This document shows positions 25,466 through 34,203 of a stretch of 41,777 nucleotides of DNA, piece after piece (within the stretch, counting starts at the first letter, position 1; every line of letters begins with the position of its first letter). The position numbers were made by a program, and so were the translations under genes. This stretch comes from Acinetobacter sichuanensis (GTDB taxonomy: Bacteria > Pseudomonadota > Gammaproteobacteria > Pseudomonadales > Moraxellaceae): NCBI RefSeq assembly GCF_003024515.2, contig NZ_PYIX02000039.1, positions 1 to 41,777 on the forward strand, written 5' to 3'. The notes below the pieces were generated by a model, which was given only the letters and a program-made list of their open reading frames with translations, had not been told where the DNA came from and did no database searches.

Positions 25466-26035
25466 ATGGCAATTAAGTCTGATCGTTGGATTCGTGAAAT
25501 GAGCGAAAAACACGGTATGATCGAACCGTATGCTGAGAACCAAGTTCGTTATGACGAAAATGGGGAAAAGTTGATTTCATATGGTGTATCAAGCTACGGT
25601 TATGATGTTCGTTGCGCACGTGAATTTAAAGTATTTACCAATGTGCATTCTGCAATTGTAGACCCAAAAAATTTCGATGATAAAAGCTTTATCGATATTG
25701 AATCTGATGTTTGTATTATTCCACCTAACTCCTTTGCTTTAGCGCGTACAGTAGAATATTTTCGTATTCCACGTAATGTTTTGACGGTTTGCTTAGGAAA
25801 ATCGACCTATGCACGTTGTGGCATTATTGTGAATGTCACACCATTAGAACCTGAATGGGAAGGTCATGTGACCTTAGAGTTTTCAAATACGACAAACTTG
25901 CCTGCACGCATTTATGCGGGTGAAGGTGTTGCGCAAATGTTATTCTTTGAATCTGATGAAGTGTGTGAAACATCTTATAAAGATCGTGGTGGTAAATATC
26001 AAGGTCAAACAGGTGTGACTTTGCCTAAGGCATAA
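25466..26035 (+). CDS. dcd: dCTP deaminase
   Basis: Converts dCTP to dUTP, feeding dUMP and then dTTP synthesis. From the ATG at 25466 (GGA upstream) it has 189 aa. The frame is open from a TTG at 25454, but the ATG matches the usual MAIKSDRWI start. Substrate-binding GKSTYAR is at residues 111-117 and the catalytic Glu138 sits in TPLEPEWEGHVTLE, the same position as in E. coli Dcd. The C-terminal YQGQTGVTLP lid is present. Confidence 0.96.
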   Translation: MAIKSDRWIREMSEKHGMIEPYAENQVRYDENGEKLISYGVSSYGYDVRCAREFKVFTNVHSAIVDPKNFDDKSFIDIESDVCIIPPNSFALARTVEYFRIPRNVLTVCLGKSTYARCGIIVNVTPLEPEWEGHVTLEFSNTTNLPARIYAGEGVAQMLFFESDEVCETSYKDRGGKYQGQTGVTLPKA

Positions 26036-26061
26036 AATCCTTTAAATTTGATTTAGAGCTT

Positions 26062-26092
26062 AAAAGCAAGTGTTAATCACTTGCTTTTTTTA
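26062..26092 (+). terminator. Rho-independent terminator after dcd
   Basis: A perfect 11-bp stem (aaaagcaagtg / cacttgctttt) with a 5-nt loop is followed by a T-run. Confidence 0.92.
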
Positions 26093-26356
26093 TTGCTAAA
26101 AATAATGTGAGATATTTCTCTTTATTTTAACTTTAAATGTGGTGTTTTTCATTATTATTAATATTGCTTTAATCCTTTATTTAGGTTTATTTAAGATAAT
26201 GTTTTTTATCTGAAAATGTTATCAAATTTCAATTTTTTTGATTATCTTGTCGCTGAAAATGTAAATATTTCCCTATTTTATTGGGGTGATTTTCCTGTTT
26301 TTTGTATCAGTATTTTTAGTGTAGAAATAAAATTTAAACCGACTAAGGATAGAGGC
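26093..26356 (+). promoter_or_regulatory. AT-rich leader upstream of filA
   Basis: Together with the dcd terminator this makes a 321-bp stretch without a gene. The filA frame stays open back to 26216, but that extension is not signal-peptide-like. The region must hold the filA promoter and leader. Many -10-like hexamers occur by base composition and I cannot single one out. AAGGA at 26345-26349 is the filA ribosome-binding site. Confidence 0.4.
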
Positions 26357-27745
26357 GTGAAATTTCAATTAAAATATTTAGCAATGTTGTGCGCATTAAG
26401 TAGTCTAGGGAATGGAGTTTCTCATGCAGCACCATTACAACCGTTGACTGATGAGCAGTTATCAGCAACGACAGGTCAGGCTTTGATGAGTTTGAGTTAT
26501 GTTTCACCAACAGATGTAAGGAATTTAGAGACAGGTCGCAAAGGTGATACCACAATAGGTTTTTATAAACTCAGTATGGAAGCCAACTTAGAACTAAACT
26601 TAAATATTAATAAACTACAACTTGGCTGTGGTGGAAATAACAGTGCGGTAGCGGGTAAGGGTGGGCTGTGTGATATTGACATTGATAATATCAGTTTAAG
26701 TGGCTTAGGGAATACTGCAACATCCAATACAAACAGTGAAAGTGATCGTGCAGCAAGAGCGGGTTCTAGTGCAGTTTTATCAAATCCATTTATGGAGTTT
26801 GCGATCAAAAATCCAGATAAAGCCTCACAGCGAGAACTAGTCGGAGTTCGATTAAGTGCCGAAAAGGCATTAGGCTTAATTTCTTTTGGTAAGGAAAACT
26901 TAAAAGATAATAATAACAATGGGATACCAAATGGTATCAATAGCCTGAGTGGTTATATGGAAATTGCACCACAAAAAGGCTCAGCAACCATTAATCCTAT
27001 TACAATCAGTCAAAATGGCACAATGAATCCCACAGACGTTGCTTTGAAAGGTAAGGCTTGTGATACGTTACTTATTTTTGGCGGATGTGGCGTGCTCAGA
27101 CCTAATTATGTGACCACAAGTTATGATATTACTTTAACCCCTCAGTCTGTTGCGACTTTAGATTTGCCTCAGCAAATCATTACAGGGAAAAGAATTAATT
27201 CAGCGACGTTGAATGCTAGTACAACAGTGAATAATATTCTTTTATCAGGTAATTTAGCGGCAGATACTGATTTACTGGGGATAAAAATCTCAGGTAAGAC
27301 TTCAGGTGTGCTTAATAATCTAAAGGTAAATGCGATTATTGATGAAAATTTAGGTCTATTTCATAAAGCAAGTTTAAATGGAACTTCTGCATCATTATCT
27401 TTACAGTCTAAAGATATTCAGTGGACAGGTGCAAAGTCAGTTGCTCAAAAAGGTTGGTGGCTTGAGTTTTCAAACCCAATTGATATTGGGGATATTACTC
27501 CAAATAAAAATGTAGATATTGCTATGCCGACTATTAAAGATGCTCTAGCTGAGGTGAATAAATATTTAGGGGCAAATTATGTACAATGTGGCACACTAGC
27601 AACAAGTTGTTTATTAGGTAATATTCCGTTAGGAACTGCAAATTTACCCAATAACGCTAATCCTGTTAATATGGATATGACAAATCTATCCTTAAAAAAT
27701 CAGGACTTCACACCTAACTGTTATGGAACTTTAAAGTTCTGTTAA
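26357..27745 (+). CDS. filA: FilA-like secreted protein, copy 1
   Basis: The GTG at 26357, 7 bp after AAGGA, starts a clean Sec signal peptide ending at VSHA (residue 24), giving 462 aa. The open frame extends 47 codons further upstream without a signal. Just after cleavage comes LTDEQLSATTGQA (residues 30-42), the motif shared by six genes here. Then follow FYKLSMEANLELN, LQLGCGG and CDIDIDN, and NPFMEFAIKNPDKAS. The body is Gly/Asn/Ser/Thr-rich and beta-like; AQKGWWLEF precedes a C-terminal NCYGTLKFC. It resembles the Acinetobacter 'pilus assembly protein FilA' and DUF6160-type proteins. The pilus name comes from annotation, not from a visible pilin feature. Terminators flank the gene. Confidence 0.78.
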   Translation: MKFQLKYLAMLCALSSLGNGVSHAAPLQPLTDEQLSATTGQALMSLSYVSPTDVRNLETGRKGDTTIGFYKLSMEANLELNLNINKLQLGCGGNNSAVAGKGGLCDIDIDNISLSGLGNTATSNTNSESDRAARAGSSAVLSNPFMEFAIKNPDKASQRELVGVRLSAEKALGLISFGKENLKDNNNNGIPNGINSLSGYMEIAPQKGSATINPITISQNGTMNPTDVALKGKACDTLLIFGGCGVLRPNYVTTSYDITLTPQSVATLDLPQQIITGKRINSATLNASTTVNNILLSGNLAADTDLLGIKISGKTSGVLNNLKVNAIIDENLGLFHKASLNGTSASLSLQSKDIQWTGAKSVAQKGWWLEFSNPIDIGDITPNKNVDIAMPTIKDALAEVNKYLGANYVQCGTLATSCLLGNIPLGTANLPNNANPVNMDMTNLSLKNQDFTPNCYGTLKFC

Positions 27746-27837
27746 AGATACAGAACATTACAAATATTTTTAGCTGAGTTTTAAACTAACCAATTGAAAA
27801 AATTGAGTTAAAAAACAGAATGCTCCACATTCATCGG

Positions 27838-27868
27838 AAAAATAAGTCTACGGGCTTATTTTTTTTGC
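27838..27868 (+). terminator. Rho-independent terminator after filA
   Basis: A 9-bp perfect stem (aaaaataag / cttattttt), extended to 11 bp by an inner T-G and C-G pair around a TACG tetraloop, ends in an 8-T run. It separates filA from the following operon. Confidence 0.88.
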
Positions 27869-28024
27869 ATTTGCTAAAATTTTAAGCATAATAGAAAATG
27901 AGAAAAGGTTGGCAAAATTGGATTATTGCCGTAGTTGAACAAAATTAGTGGTCATTTGTTCAAAAAAGAGTGTTTAGAAAAATAAAATATGGTGCGGAGC
28001 ATCGTATAAATTAGGAAGGTCAAG

Positions 28025-29386
28025 ATGACTCAGTTTAGTTATACGGTAAAGTTGAAAAAGACGGTGCTGGCTTCACTGTTAGGACTTGGTTTGACACAGT
28101 CATGCTTTGCATTGGAAGCATTGACAGATGAGAACTTAAGTGAGTCTACAGGTGAAGGAATTGCATTTTTACCTGAAAATGTAAAAATGGTTTTCCAAGC
28201 AGCAAATGACGGTTTAGTCGATGCCAAAGCAGATTGGGCAGATCGCAAAAAAGACACAGGTCTAATTCGTATGATCCCTGTGGGACCATTAACTACAGTA
28301 GCTGCAAATGCTGGTGCAAAAAAAGCAGATATTTTCTTATATGGTTTAGCGCTGTCTCGTACCGATGGTAATTTGAATTCACGTTTTAGTAATATTGGTG
28401 CAAGTTCTGGTAGTGAAAGTAATCCTTGGGTGATGAGTGTTGAGACACAATCTATTCCAAACTTTGCAGGTGTTTCTAAACCTTTAAGTTATTTACAATT
28501 AGAAGCACCATTAGCAAAACAAGGGCTTTATCTTCCACCCGAAACTATAAAATTAGGTTTATGGGGGGATGTTTTTGCAAGAGATGCATCTGTTGCTAAA
28601 ACTTTTGATGTAAGCAAAGGAGCACCTGAGACAAATGCTGGTCTAGTTGAAAAACTACGCTTACAAGTCATTGCAAATGGACTTTATTTAAATGGTTCAC
28701 AAGCCCGTATTTTTCAAACATTAGATGGTGCAACCACAGGTGTAGGTGGATTGTCTGCGAGTTATAATAATACTTTAGGTCTTGGTTTATTGTTAAGACT
28801 AAATACAGATTATGATTCTCACATTGCAAATAATTGGTCAGATAAAGTTTTACGTATCAGTACACGTGAAAAAGCAGGAACAGCTAAAGATTTAACAACA
28901 CCTGCAATTAATGGTGGATCTGCTCCAGATTTCGATGATACAGAGGGGCTTTATATGTATAGCCCAAATATTAACTTAGTTTTAGGCAATATTTATCAAC
29001 CTCTTATCATTGATACTCCTGACGGTAAAAACTTAACACTCGAAGTGACCCGTATTCCAAATCAAGCGAGTGTCTATAAAAATATTTATACAGACTATTC
29101 AGGAAGTGATACTAGTTATAAAGGTTCCACTTGTAATGTTCGTTCTTGTGGTGATGTTAGAACAATTGCAGGTACTTCATATCAAGGTACTAATGCAACG
29201 CATAGTAGTATCTCGATTGGTAAAGTTGGTTTTGATGCTGCAAATAAAAATCTTAGTATCACAGATAAATCAACGAGTGCAACAGGGGTTTTAATGCGAG
29301 GACCAAGTGGCGATGTCAACTTAGGTTCAGCTGCAATAGATGGTTTATTGATTCAGCACTTTAAAATCACGACGACAGGTTTATAG
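28025..29386 (+). CDS. FilB-like secreted protein
   Basis: A 453-aa exported protein with an AGGAAGG ribosome-binding site and a signal peptide ending at CFA (residue 29). The shared motif follows directly: LTDENLSESTGEG (33-45). The body is beta-rich with repeated Leu-Gly-Asn-Asp segments and only two Cys, close together (STCNVRSCGD near residue 372). The C-terminus (DGLLIQHFKITTTGL) differs from the FilA tail. It is the first gene of a three-gene operon, 9 bp before the next. Its place after filA matches filB of the Acinetobacter fil cluster; I infer that from order and size, not recognised domains. Confidence 0.75.
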   Translation: MTQFSYTVKLKKTVLASLLGLGLTQSCFALEALTDENLSESTGEGIAFLPENVKMVFQAANDGLVDAKADWADRKKDTGLIRMIPVGPLTTVAANAGAKKADIFLYGLALSRTDGNLNSRFSNIGASSGSESNPWVMSVETQSIPNFAGVSKPLSYLQLEAPLAKQGLYLPPETIKLGLWGDVFARDASVAKTFDVSKGAPETNAGLVEKLRLQVIANGLYLNGSQARIFQTLDGATTGVGGLSASYNNTLGLGLLLRLNTDYDSHIANNWSDKVLRISTREKAGTAKDLTTPAINGGSAPDFDDTEGLYMYSPNINLVLGNIYQPLIIDTPDGKNLTLEVTRIPNQASVYKNIYTDYSGSDTSYKGSTCNVRSCGDVRTIAGTSYQGTNATHSSISIGKVGFDAANKNLSITDKSTSATGVLMRGPSGDVNLGSAAIDGLLIQHFKITTTGL

Positions 29387-29395
29387 GAGCTTTAT

Positions 29396-30055
29396 ATGAA
29401 ATTAATATTAGGTTCTTTATTGCTTTTAGCAACATCGGTTCAAGCAGGTTTGGTGGGTTTGGATAATGAGCAGTTAGGTGAGGTCAATGGACAAGGTGGG
29501 GCTGATTTAAGCTGGACATTATCTTTAAACCACAAAGCTACTTCAGATGGAACGCTATCTCGAGAATATGAATGTAGCAATAATCTTTATTGTCGTTTAG
29601 CAATTTCACCCAATAACCGTAAAGATGCTGCTGGTAATATGTACTGGTTGGTATTTAAACAATTACAAGGCACATTACAGTTGGATAAATTTCAACTAGA
29701 TGGTGTTCCTGTGAGTGTTGGTGCACCTTCTGCACCAGTCAATCGAACTGCTTTGCAGCTTACATTTGGTATTGGTAAAGATAGTGCAGGTGCTGAGACT
29801 TATTTTCAACCGCTCAAAATTCGTAACTTTGGTTATGCTGCATTACAAATTGAAAAAGATGCGGATGGTGGCACAAACCCAGCAACAAAAGGGTATTTAA
29901 ATAATATTAGATATCCAGATACGATAGCATCGGTTTATGACCGTGGTCAGGAAACGGGCTTTACGGGATTAAATATGCATGGAAATCTTGCGCTTGCAGG
30001 AACATTAAAAGTTTTTGGATGTAGTGGTAATACATCGGGTGCATCACGTTGTTAA
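29396..30055 (+). CDS. FilC-like secreted protein
   Basis: A 219-aa exported protein with an AGGAGC ribosome-binding site and a signal peptide ending at VQA (residue 17). The shared motif LDNEQLGEVNGQGG spans 22-35. The mature part has a Cys pair (ECSNNLYC) and a final pair in FGCSGNTSGASRC, so disulfides are likely. It sits 9 bp after the FilB-like gene and 51 bp before the FilD-like start, clearly in one operon. It is the shortest member of the cluster and would suit a minor subunit or adaptor role; that is inference. No known domain beyond the N-terminal motif. Confidence 0.75.
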   Translation: MKLILGSLLLLATSVQAGLVGLDNEQLGEVNGQGGADLSWTLSLNHKATSDGTLSREYECSNNLYCRLAISPNNRKDAAGNMYWLVFKQLQGTLQLDKFQLDGVPVSVGAPSAPVNRTALQLTFGIGKDSAGAETYFQPLKIRNFGYAALQIEKDADGGTNPATKGYLNNIRYPDTIASVYDRGQETGFTGLNMHGNLALAGTLKVFGCSGNTSGASRC

Positions 30056-30106
30056 AAACTGTCTTATAGTTTTAAGATGGACAATAATCACAGGTAGGAA
30101 TAAGTG

Positions 30107-32425
30107 ATGAGAAAAAAAATAATACAGTTAAATCTATTAACTTTGAGTATTTTATATGCTCAGCATGGTTTTGCTTTACAGGAACTAGAAGATAGCTCTT
30201 TAAGTCAGATCTCAGGTCAAGATGGGATCAGTCTGCAAATAGATGCAACCAAAGTGCAAATTGGTCAGGTCAATTGGAAAGATAGTACTCAAACTTCAAC
30301 AGGCGCAAATAGTGTCCTTAACGTCAATATGAGTAATATCGAAACCACACCTTATAAGTCTGGTGGACTTAAGGCAGCATTTACAGCAGACGTTGGCGGA
30401 AAACCTGGTGCTAGTGCTGCTGCATCAAATGGATTACGTTTAGGTGCAGTATTTGGTCCAGCAACCATGAATATCAAGAGTTTAGCTGTTTGTCCTAATG
30501 GTGCAGGTATTACTGCCGACTGTAGTGGTGCAAATAGTCAATCTTTGGGCGGGCTAACTTTTCAAAATCGTAAAGACTTAACATTTTCACTTGAAACTCA
30601 AAGTGGTCTATTTAATGGTGGAAGTTTAGCAAGTTTAGGCTTCGGTCTTAAAAATGCTAATCTTTTTTACACCCTAGATACAGGTTCGTCATTTAACCAA
30701 CTTATTTTAAAAGACTTTAACTTTAACTTTGCAGGTAATGGTTATTTATATTTAGATCCAGCAGATGGTTTAGTATTATCAACAAATAAAAAAGGAGAAA
30801 CTTCTAGTGCGAACACTGTAGTCCTAGGTGATGTTGATGATCCAGATTTTAGTGGGAAAAAACAGTCTGGTTTAAATGTCGATTTACGTTATAAAACCAA
30901 TGTAGGTTCAGACTATACCAAATACCAAGCAACAGGCACGGATACTGATATTTTAAGTTTTGGTCGAATAGGTGCTTCTGGTACGCTTAAAAATGCGTAT
31001 ATTAAGGTTAATGGTGATGCTCCCACTACTTTAGGTGCTTCAACAACAGGAACAACTAATACAGGAACAGGTAGTTTAGCGGGTAGTGGTGGTTTGCATA
31101 TGCAAATGAAAGCCGACTTTGCGAAAGATACAACTAATCCAGCAGATCAAAAAACCTATTTTGATTTAGGATTATCTGGAAAAAATGCTTATGTATTGCG
31201 CTATGGAAATTTAACAGCATTACAAGTTCGTAAGGATACAACAAATAGTCCAACAGTGCTGAATACAGATTTACCCTATATTAATTTTGGTCATGTTTAT
31301 ATTAATGCAGCACAAACCAATACAATTGATTTTCCTATTAGTGCTTTGTTGAATAAAGTTTATGCAGGTAATTTTTCATCTTCGGTTTTAAAAACAGCTT
31401 TATATAATTCACCAAGTACGACGCCTTCTAATGCCTTAGTCGTTGCCGTGCGTGGGATGGATTTTCAAGCAATTGCTCGTCAGGGTTCATTATTCCCAGA
31501 TAATAGTATTGTAAATCCAGTAACTAACTCAGGTGGTACATGGGGATTAGGCTTACCTATTTATAACTTGAATAGTAATGTTGGTCTCTATGGTATTAAA
31601 GCTGCTAATAATACAGAGCAAAAACTCGGTTTTGGTATCTCAATGAGTACGGAAGGTCGTGATAGTATAGGCTCAAAAACAACCTCTATTATGTTGATCG
31701 ATGGTGCAATTAATCCTAACAATAGTAGTGAGACAGTTAACTACTATGCAGGATTAAGAAATATTAATTTATTTGCAAACTTAACAGGCACATTGGGTTT
31801 TGTAGATAGCGGTTTATGGCTTTATGTACCTAAATTAGTAGCTGCTTTAGATGCTGAAGTGGCAATCGGTCAGTTGCCTGGTTCTCGTATTGTATCTAGC
31901 GCATGTACAACTCTTTCAACAAGTAATTGCTTTGTTCCAAGTAATAACTTTACTAATTATAATGATGTTTTATTTGGTATATCAGCGCGTATTGATGGCT
32001 CAGCTAATTTGATTTTAGCACCAAATACAGGAACTGGTTTGGTTATTTATGGTGATATTACACTAAATGCAGGAACTATTGGTACAGCTCCTAATCAAGT
32101 TCCAGCAAACTATTTACGAATTAGTGATAAATCAGGCAGTGGTCAATATGACTCCCCATCACAACTAGGAATTGATGGACTATCAGGAAAGTTTAACTTA
32201 AATAGTCGAATAGGTATGGATGCAAAAACTATAACTTTTACAAATACTATGAAAGTAAATGCTACTAGTAATCCAACAGATGTCCTAAAAGCAGATGTAA
32301 ATTTATATCCAAAAGTGTTAGGTACATCGGCTAGTCCAGCAGTATTGCCTGCACCACAAACATTAGGACAGATGGTGATGACAGGCGGCAACATTCGTAG
32401 CACATTTGGTATTACACCACGCTGA
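30107..32425 (+). CDS. FilD-like large secreted protein
   Basis: From the ATG at 30107 (AGGAA 6 bp upstream; a GTG one codon earlier is less likely) this is 772 aa. The signal peptide ends at GFA (residue 24) and the shared motif LEDSSLSQISGQDG is at 27-40, close to the L-D-D-x-x-L-S-x-V-x-G-Q-x-G form of DUF6160 proteins. The long body is rich in Gly, Asn, Thr, Ser and short hydrophobic strands, consistent with a repetitive beta fold exposed at the surface. Cys pairs occur in LAVCPNGAGITADC and SACTTLSTSNC. It is the last gene of the three-gene operon and is followed by a terminator. Confidence 0.75.
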   Translation: MRKKIIQLNLLTLSILYAQHGFALQELEDSSLSQISGQDGISLQIDATKVQIGQVNWKDSTQTSTGANSVLNVNMSNIETTPYKSGGLKAAFTADVGGKPGASAAASNGLRLGAVFGPATMNIKSLAVCPNGAGITADCSGANSQSLGGLTFQNRKDLTFSLETQSGLFNGGSLASLGFGLKNANLFYTLDTGSSFNQLILKDFNFNFAGNGYLYLDPADGLVLSTNKKGETSSANTVVLGDVDDPDFSGKKQSGLNVDLRYKTNVGSDYTKYQATGTDTDILSFGRIGASGTLKNAYIKVNGDAPTTLGASTTGTTNTGTGSLAGSGGLHMQMKADFAKDTTNPADQKTYFDLGLSGKNAYVLRYGNLTALQVRKDTTNSPTVLNTDLPYINFGHVYINAAQTNTIDFPISALLNKVYAGNFSSSVLKTALYNSPSTTPSNALVVAVRGMDFQAIARQGSLFPDNSIVNPVTNSGGTWGLGLPIYNLNSNVGLYGIKAANNTEQKLGFGISMSTEGRDSIGSKTTSIMLIDGAINPNNSSETVNYYAGLRNINLFANLTGTLGFVDSGLWLYVPKLVAALDAEVAIGQLPGSRIVSSACTTLSTSNCFVPSNNFTNYNDVLFGISARIDGSANLILAPNTGTGLVIYGDITLNAGTIGTAPNQVPANYLRISDKSGSGQYDSPSQLGIDGLSGKFNLNSRIGMDAKTITFTNTMKVNATSNPTDVLKADVNLYPKVLGTSASPAVLPAPQTLGQMVMTGGNIRSTFGITPR

Positions 32426-32444
32426 TTTTTATTTAAAAATATTT

Positions 32445-32468
32445 AAAGCGCCGAAATGGCGCTTTTTT
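32445..32468 (+). terminator. Rho-independent terminator after the FilD-like gene
   Basis: A perfect 8-bp GC-rich stem (aaagcgcc / ggcgcttt) with a 5-nt loop is followed by a T-run. Confidence 0.92.
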
Positions 32469-32641
32469 ATTGTTAAGTTTTATTAAATATTGATTGATTG
32501 TTTTTTGACTTGCATTGGTTTAAGTTTTTGAATTTTATATTTATTATTATTTTTTAATGTGTCTTAAATGTGTTAAAATATGTACTATATCTCGTGATTA
32601 TGAAATAAATTAATTAAATTAATACAAAAATGGGGATGGGG

Positions 32642-34027
32642 ATGAAGTATTTATATTTTTTTGTATTATTGCTCATAAGCTCCTGTATTTACGCAGATAC
32701 AGAGAATCAAGTTATCACAGAAGCAAAATTACAGGATCATAATTTTGCACAGATGAGTTCACTTGTTGCAATGACTGATGAGGAGTTGTCTGAAACACAA
32801 GGTCAGGCATTATATTCTTTAAATCGACAGGATCAGGGAGGATTATCCTTTTATACTTTGGGGATGGAGGCAAATATTGGCTTAAATGCGAATATTAAAA
32901 ACCTGCAACTTGGTTGTGGAGGGGTGAATAGTGGTAGTAAGGCTGGATGTGATATTGATATTCAAAATGTTTCATTTGGATGTATTGCGAACGCTTCTGG
33001 AACATGTATTACCATACCAAAAAGTGACTCACGTCAACCAGATGGGGCAGTACAAGAAGCTCAAGCGGGTGATAAAGCTCAAGGTCAAATGAAAGATTTT
33101 AATTTAACCAATCCTTTTTACCAATTTGCGATCAAAAATGCTGATTCAGCTTCTACACGTGAAGTGGTTGGGGTTCGTATTGGTGCAGCAGAAGTTGAAG
33201 GTCCATTAAGTTTTGGTAATCTAGCTAGTTTTAGTGGTTATTTAACAGGAACTGCGAATCTTACAATGCGGGGAGAAACGGATGTATCTCCTACATGTAA
33301 AGCTCCTGCAAACTGTGCTACGAGTGCCGGGCGTAGTCAATATACTGATGCAAGTGCATATTTGGGGCTTAATGATGCTGAAATTTTGAACTGGGGGGTA
33401 GCTTATGTAAGTTATCGTAATATTACAGCAGATTATGGGCAGGGGAAAAATGGAAATCCCAGTGAAATTTCAAGAAAAAATTTAATTGTTTCTGTGAATG
33501 GTAATAGAGTAACTCAAGCACAGATTGCTGGAATTAAGCTAGGTGGGGTTGTGGATGATATTATTTATGGAAGCGCAACAACTGATCCTTTAGCATTAAG
33601 GAGAAGAGATATTGGTGGTATATTAGGTTGGTTAGCAAATGGTTTTGCTGATGCACTATTGCCGCTATTGCGTGATGGTGTTGCTAATTATATTAAAGAT
33701 CAATTAGCAACTGGTTTAGGAACCACCAAAGCACAATTAGATAGCTATGTTTTGCCATATAACTTGAGTAATGTTCATCAATTGAATGTGAAATCTAATA
33801 CATTTGGCTTGGCTTTATCAAAACAAGCCATACAATATCCTGGTTACGTTCAAGCTGTCAATGCGGGTTGGAGTATGTATATTCCTAATGGATTTGAATT
33901 AAATATTAATCAAAAAACAAGTTCTTTAGTTGCAAATATAGCAGGTAGTGCAGATGCTAGAAATGGGAACATCACAATGCTGGAAGCTCCTTATCGTAAC
34001 TGTTATGGTTCACTAACATTCTGCTGA
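32642..34027 (+). CDS. FilA-like secreted protein, copy 2
   Basis: Three ATGs lie in frame at 32630, 32636 and 32642; the last is preceded by GGGG at a good distance and begins the signal peptide (MKYLYFFVLLLI, cleavage after IYA, residue 18), giving 461 aa. The shared motif MTDEELSETQGQA is at 44-56, about 25 residues further from the cleavage site than in copy 1. FilA landmarks follow: FYTLGMEANIGLN, LQLGCGG, GCDIDIQN, NPFYQFAIKNADSAS, AGWSMYIPNG and a C-terminal NCYGSLTFC. It has extra Cys (FGCIANASGTC, SPTCKAPANC). It is flanked by terminators, so it is probably its own unit with a promoter in the preceding AT-rich gap. Confidence 0.78.
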   Translation: MKYLYFFVLLLISSCIYADTENQVITEAKLQDHNFAQMSSLVAMTDEELSETQGQALYSLNRQDQGGLSFYTLGMEANIGLNANIKNLQLGCGGVNSGSKAGCDIDIQNVSFGCIANASGTCITIPKSDSRQPDGAVQEAQAGDKAQGQMKDFNLTNPFYQFAIKNADSASTREVVGVRIGAAEVEGPLSFGNLASFSGYLTGTANLTMRGETDVSPTCKAPANCATSAGRSQYTDASAYLGLNDAEILNWGVAYVSYRNITADYGQGKNGNPSEISRKNLIVSVNGNRVTQAQIAGIKLGGVVDDIIYGSATTDPLALRRRDIGGILGWLANGFADALLPLLRDGVANYIKDQLATGLGTTKAQLDSYVLPYNLSNVHQLNVKSNTFGLALSKQAIQYPGYVQAVNAGWSMYIPNGFELNINQKTSSLVANIAGSADARNGNITMLEAPYRNCYGSLTFC

Positions 34028-34047
34028 TTGTTCTGTTGTTAACCTTT

Positions 34048-34072
34048 AAGCGCCATTTTTGGCGCTTTTTTT
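34048..34072 (+). terminator. Rho-independent terminator after FilA copy 2
   Basis: An 8-bp stem (aagcgcca / tggcgctt) around a 4-T loop, followed by a T-run. The stem core is the same as that of the terminator at 32445-32468. Confidence 0.92.
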
Positions 34073-34203
34073 GTAATTCATCTGAAATAATAATATTTTC
34101 TGTTTTAGTGTTTTTAATAAATGATATTATTTTTGTGTGAAAAATAATCAACTGTCTATGTGTTTAGACAAAAATAAAAAAATATATAGGGATAGGTGAT
34201 CAC

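Noticed and set aside
26216..26356. Upstream extension of the filA frame
   Set aside because: The 47 extra residues have no signal peptide. A GTG with AAGGA upstream directly precedes a clean signal peptide at 26357.
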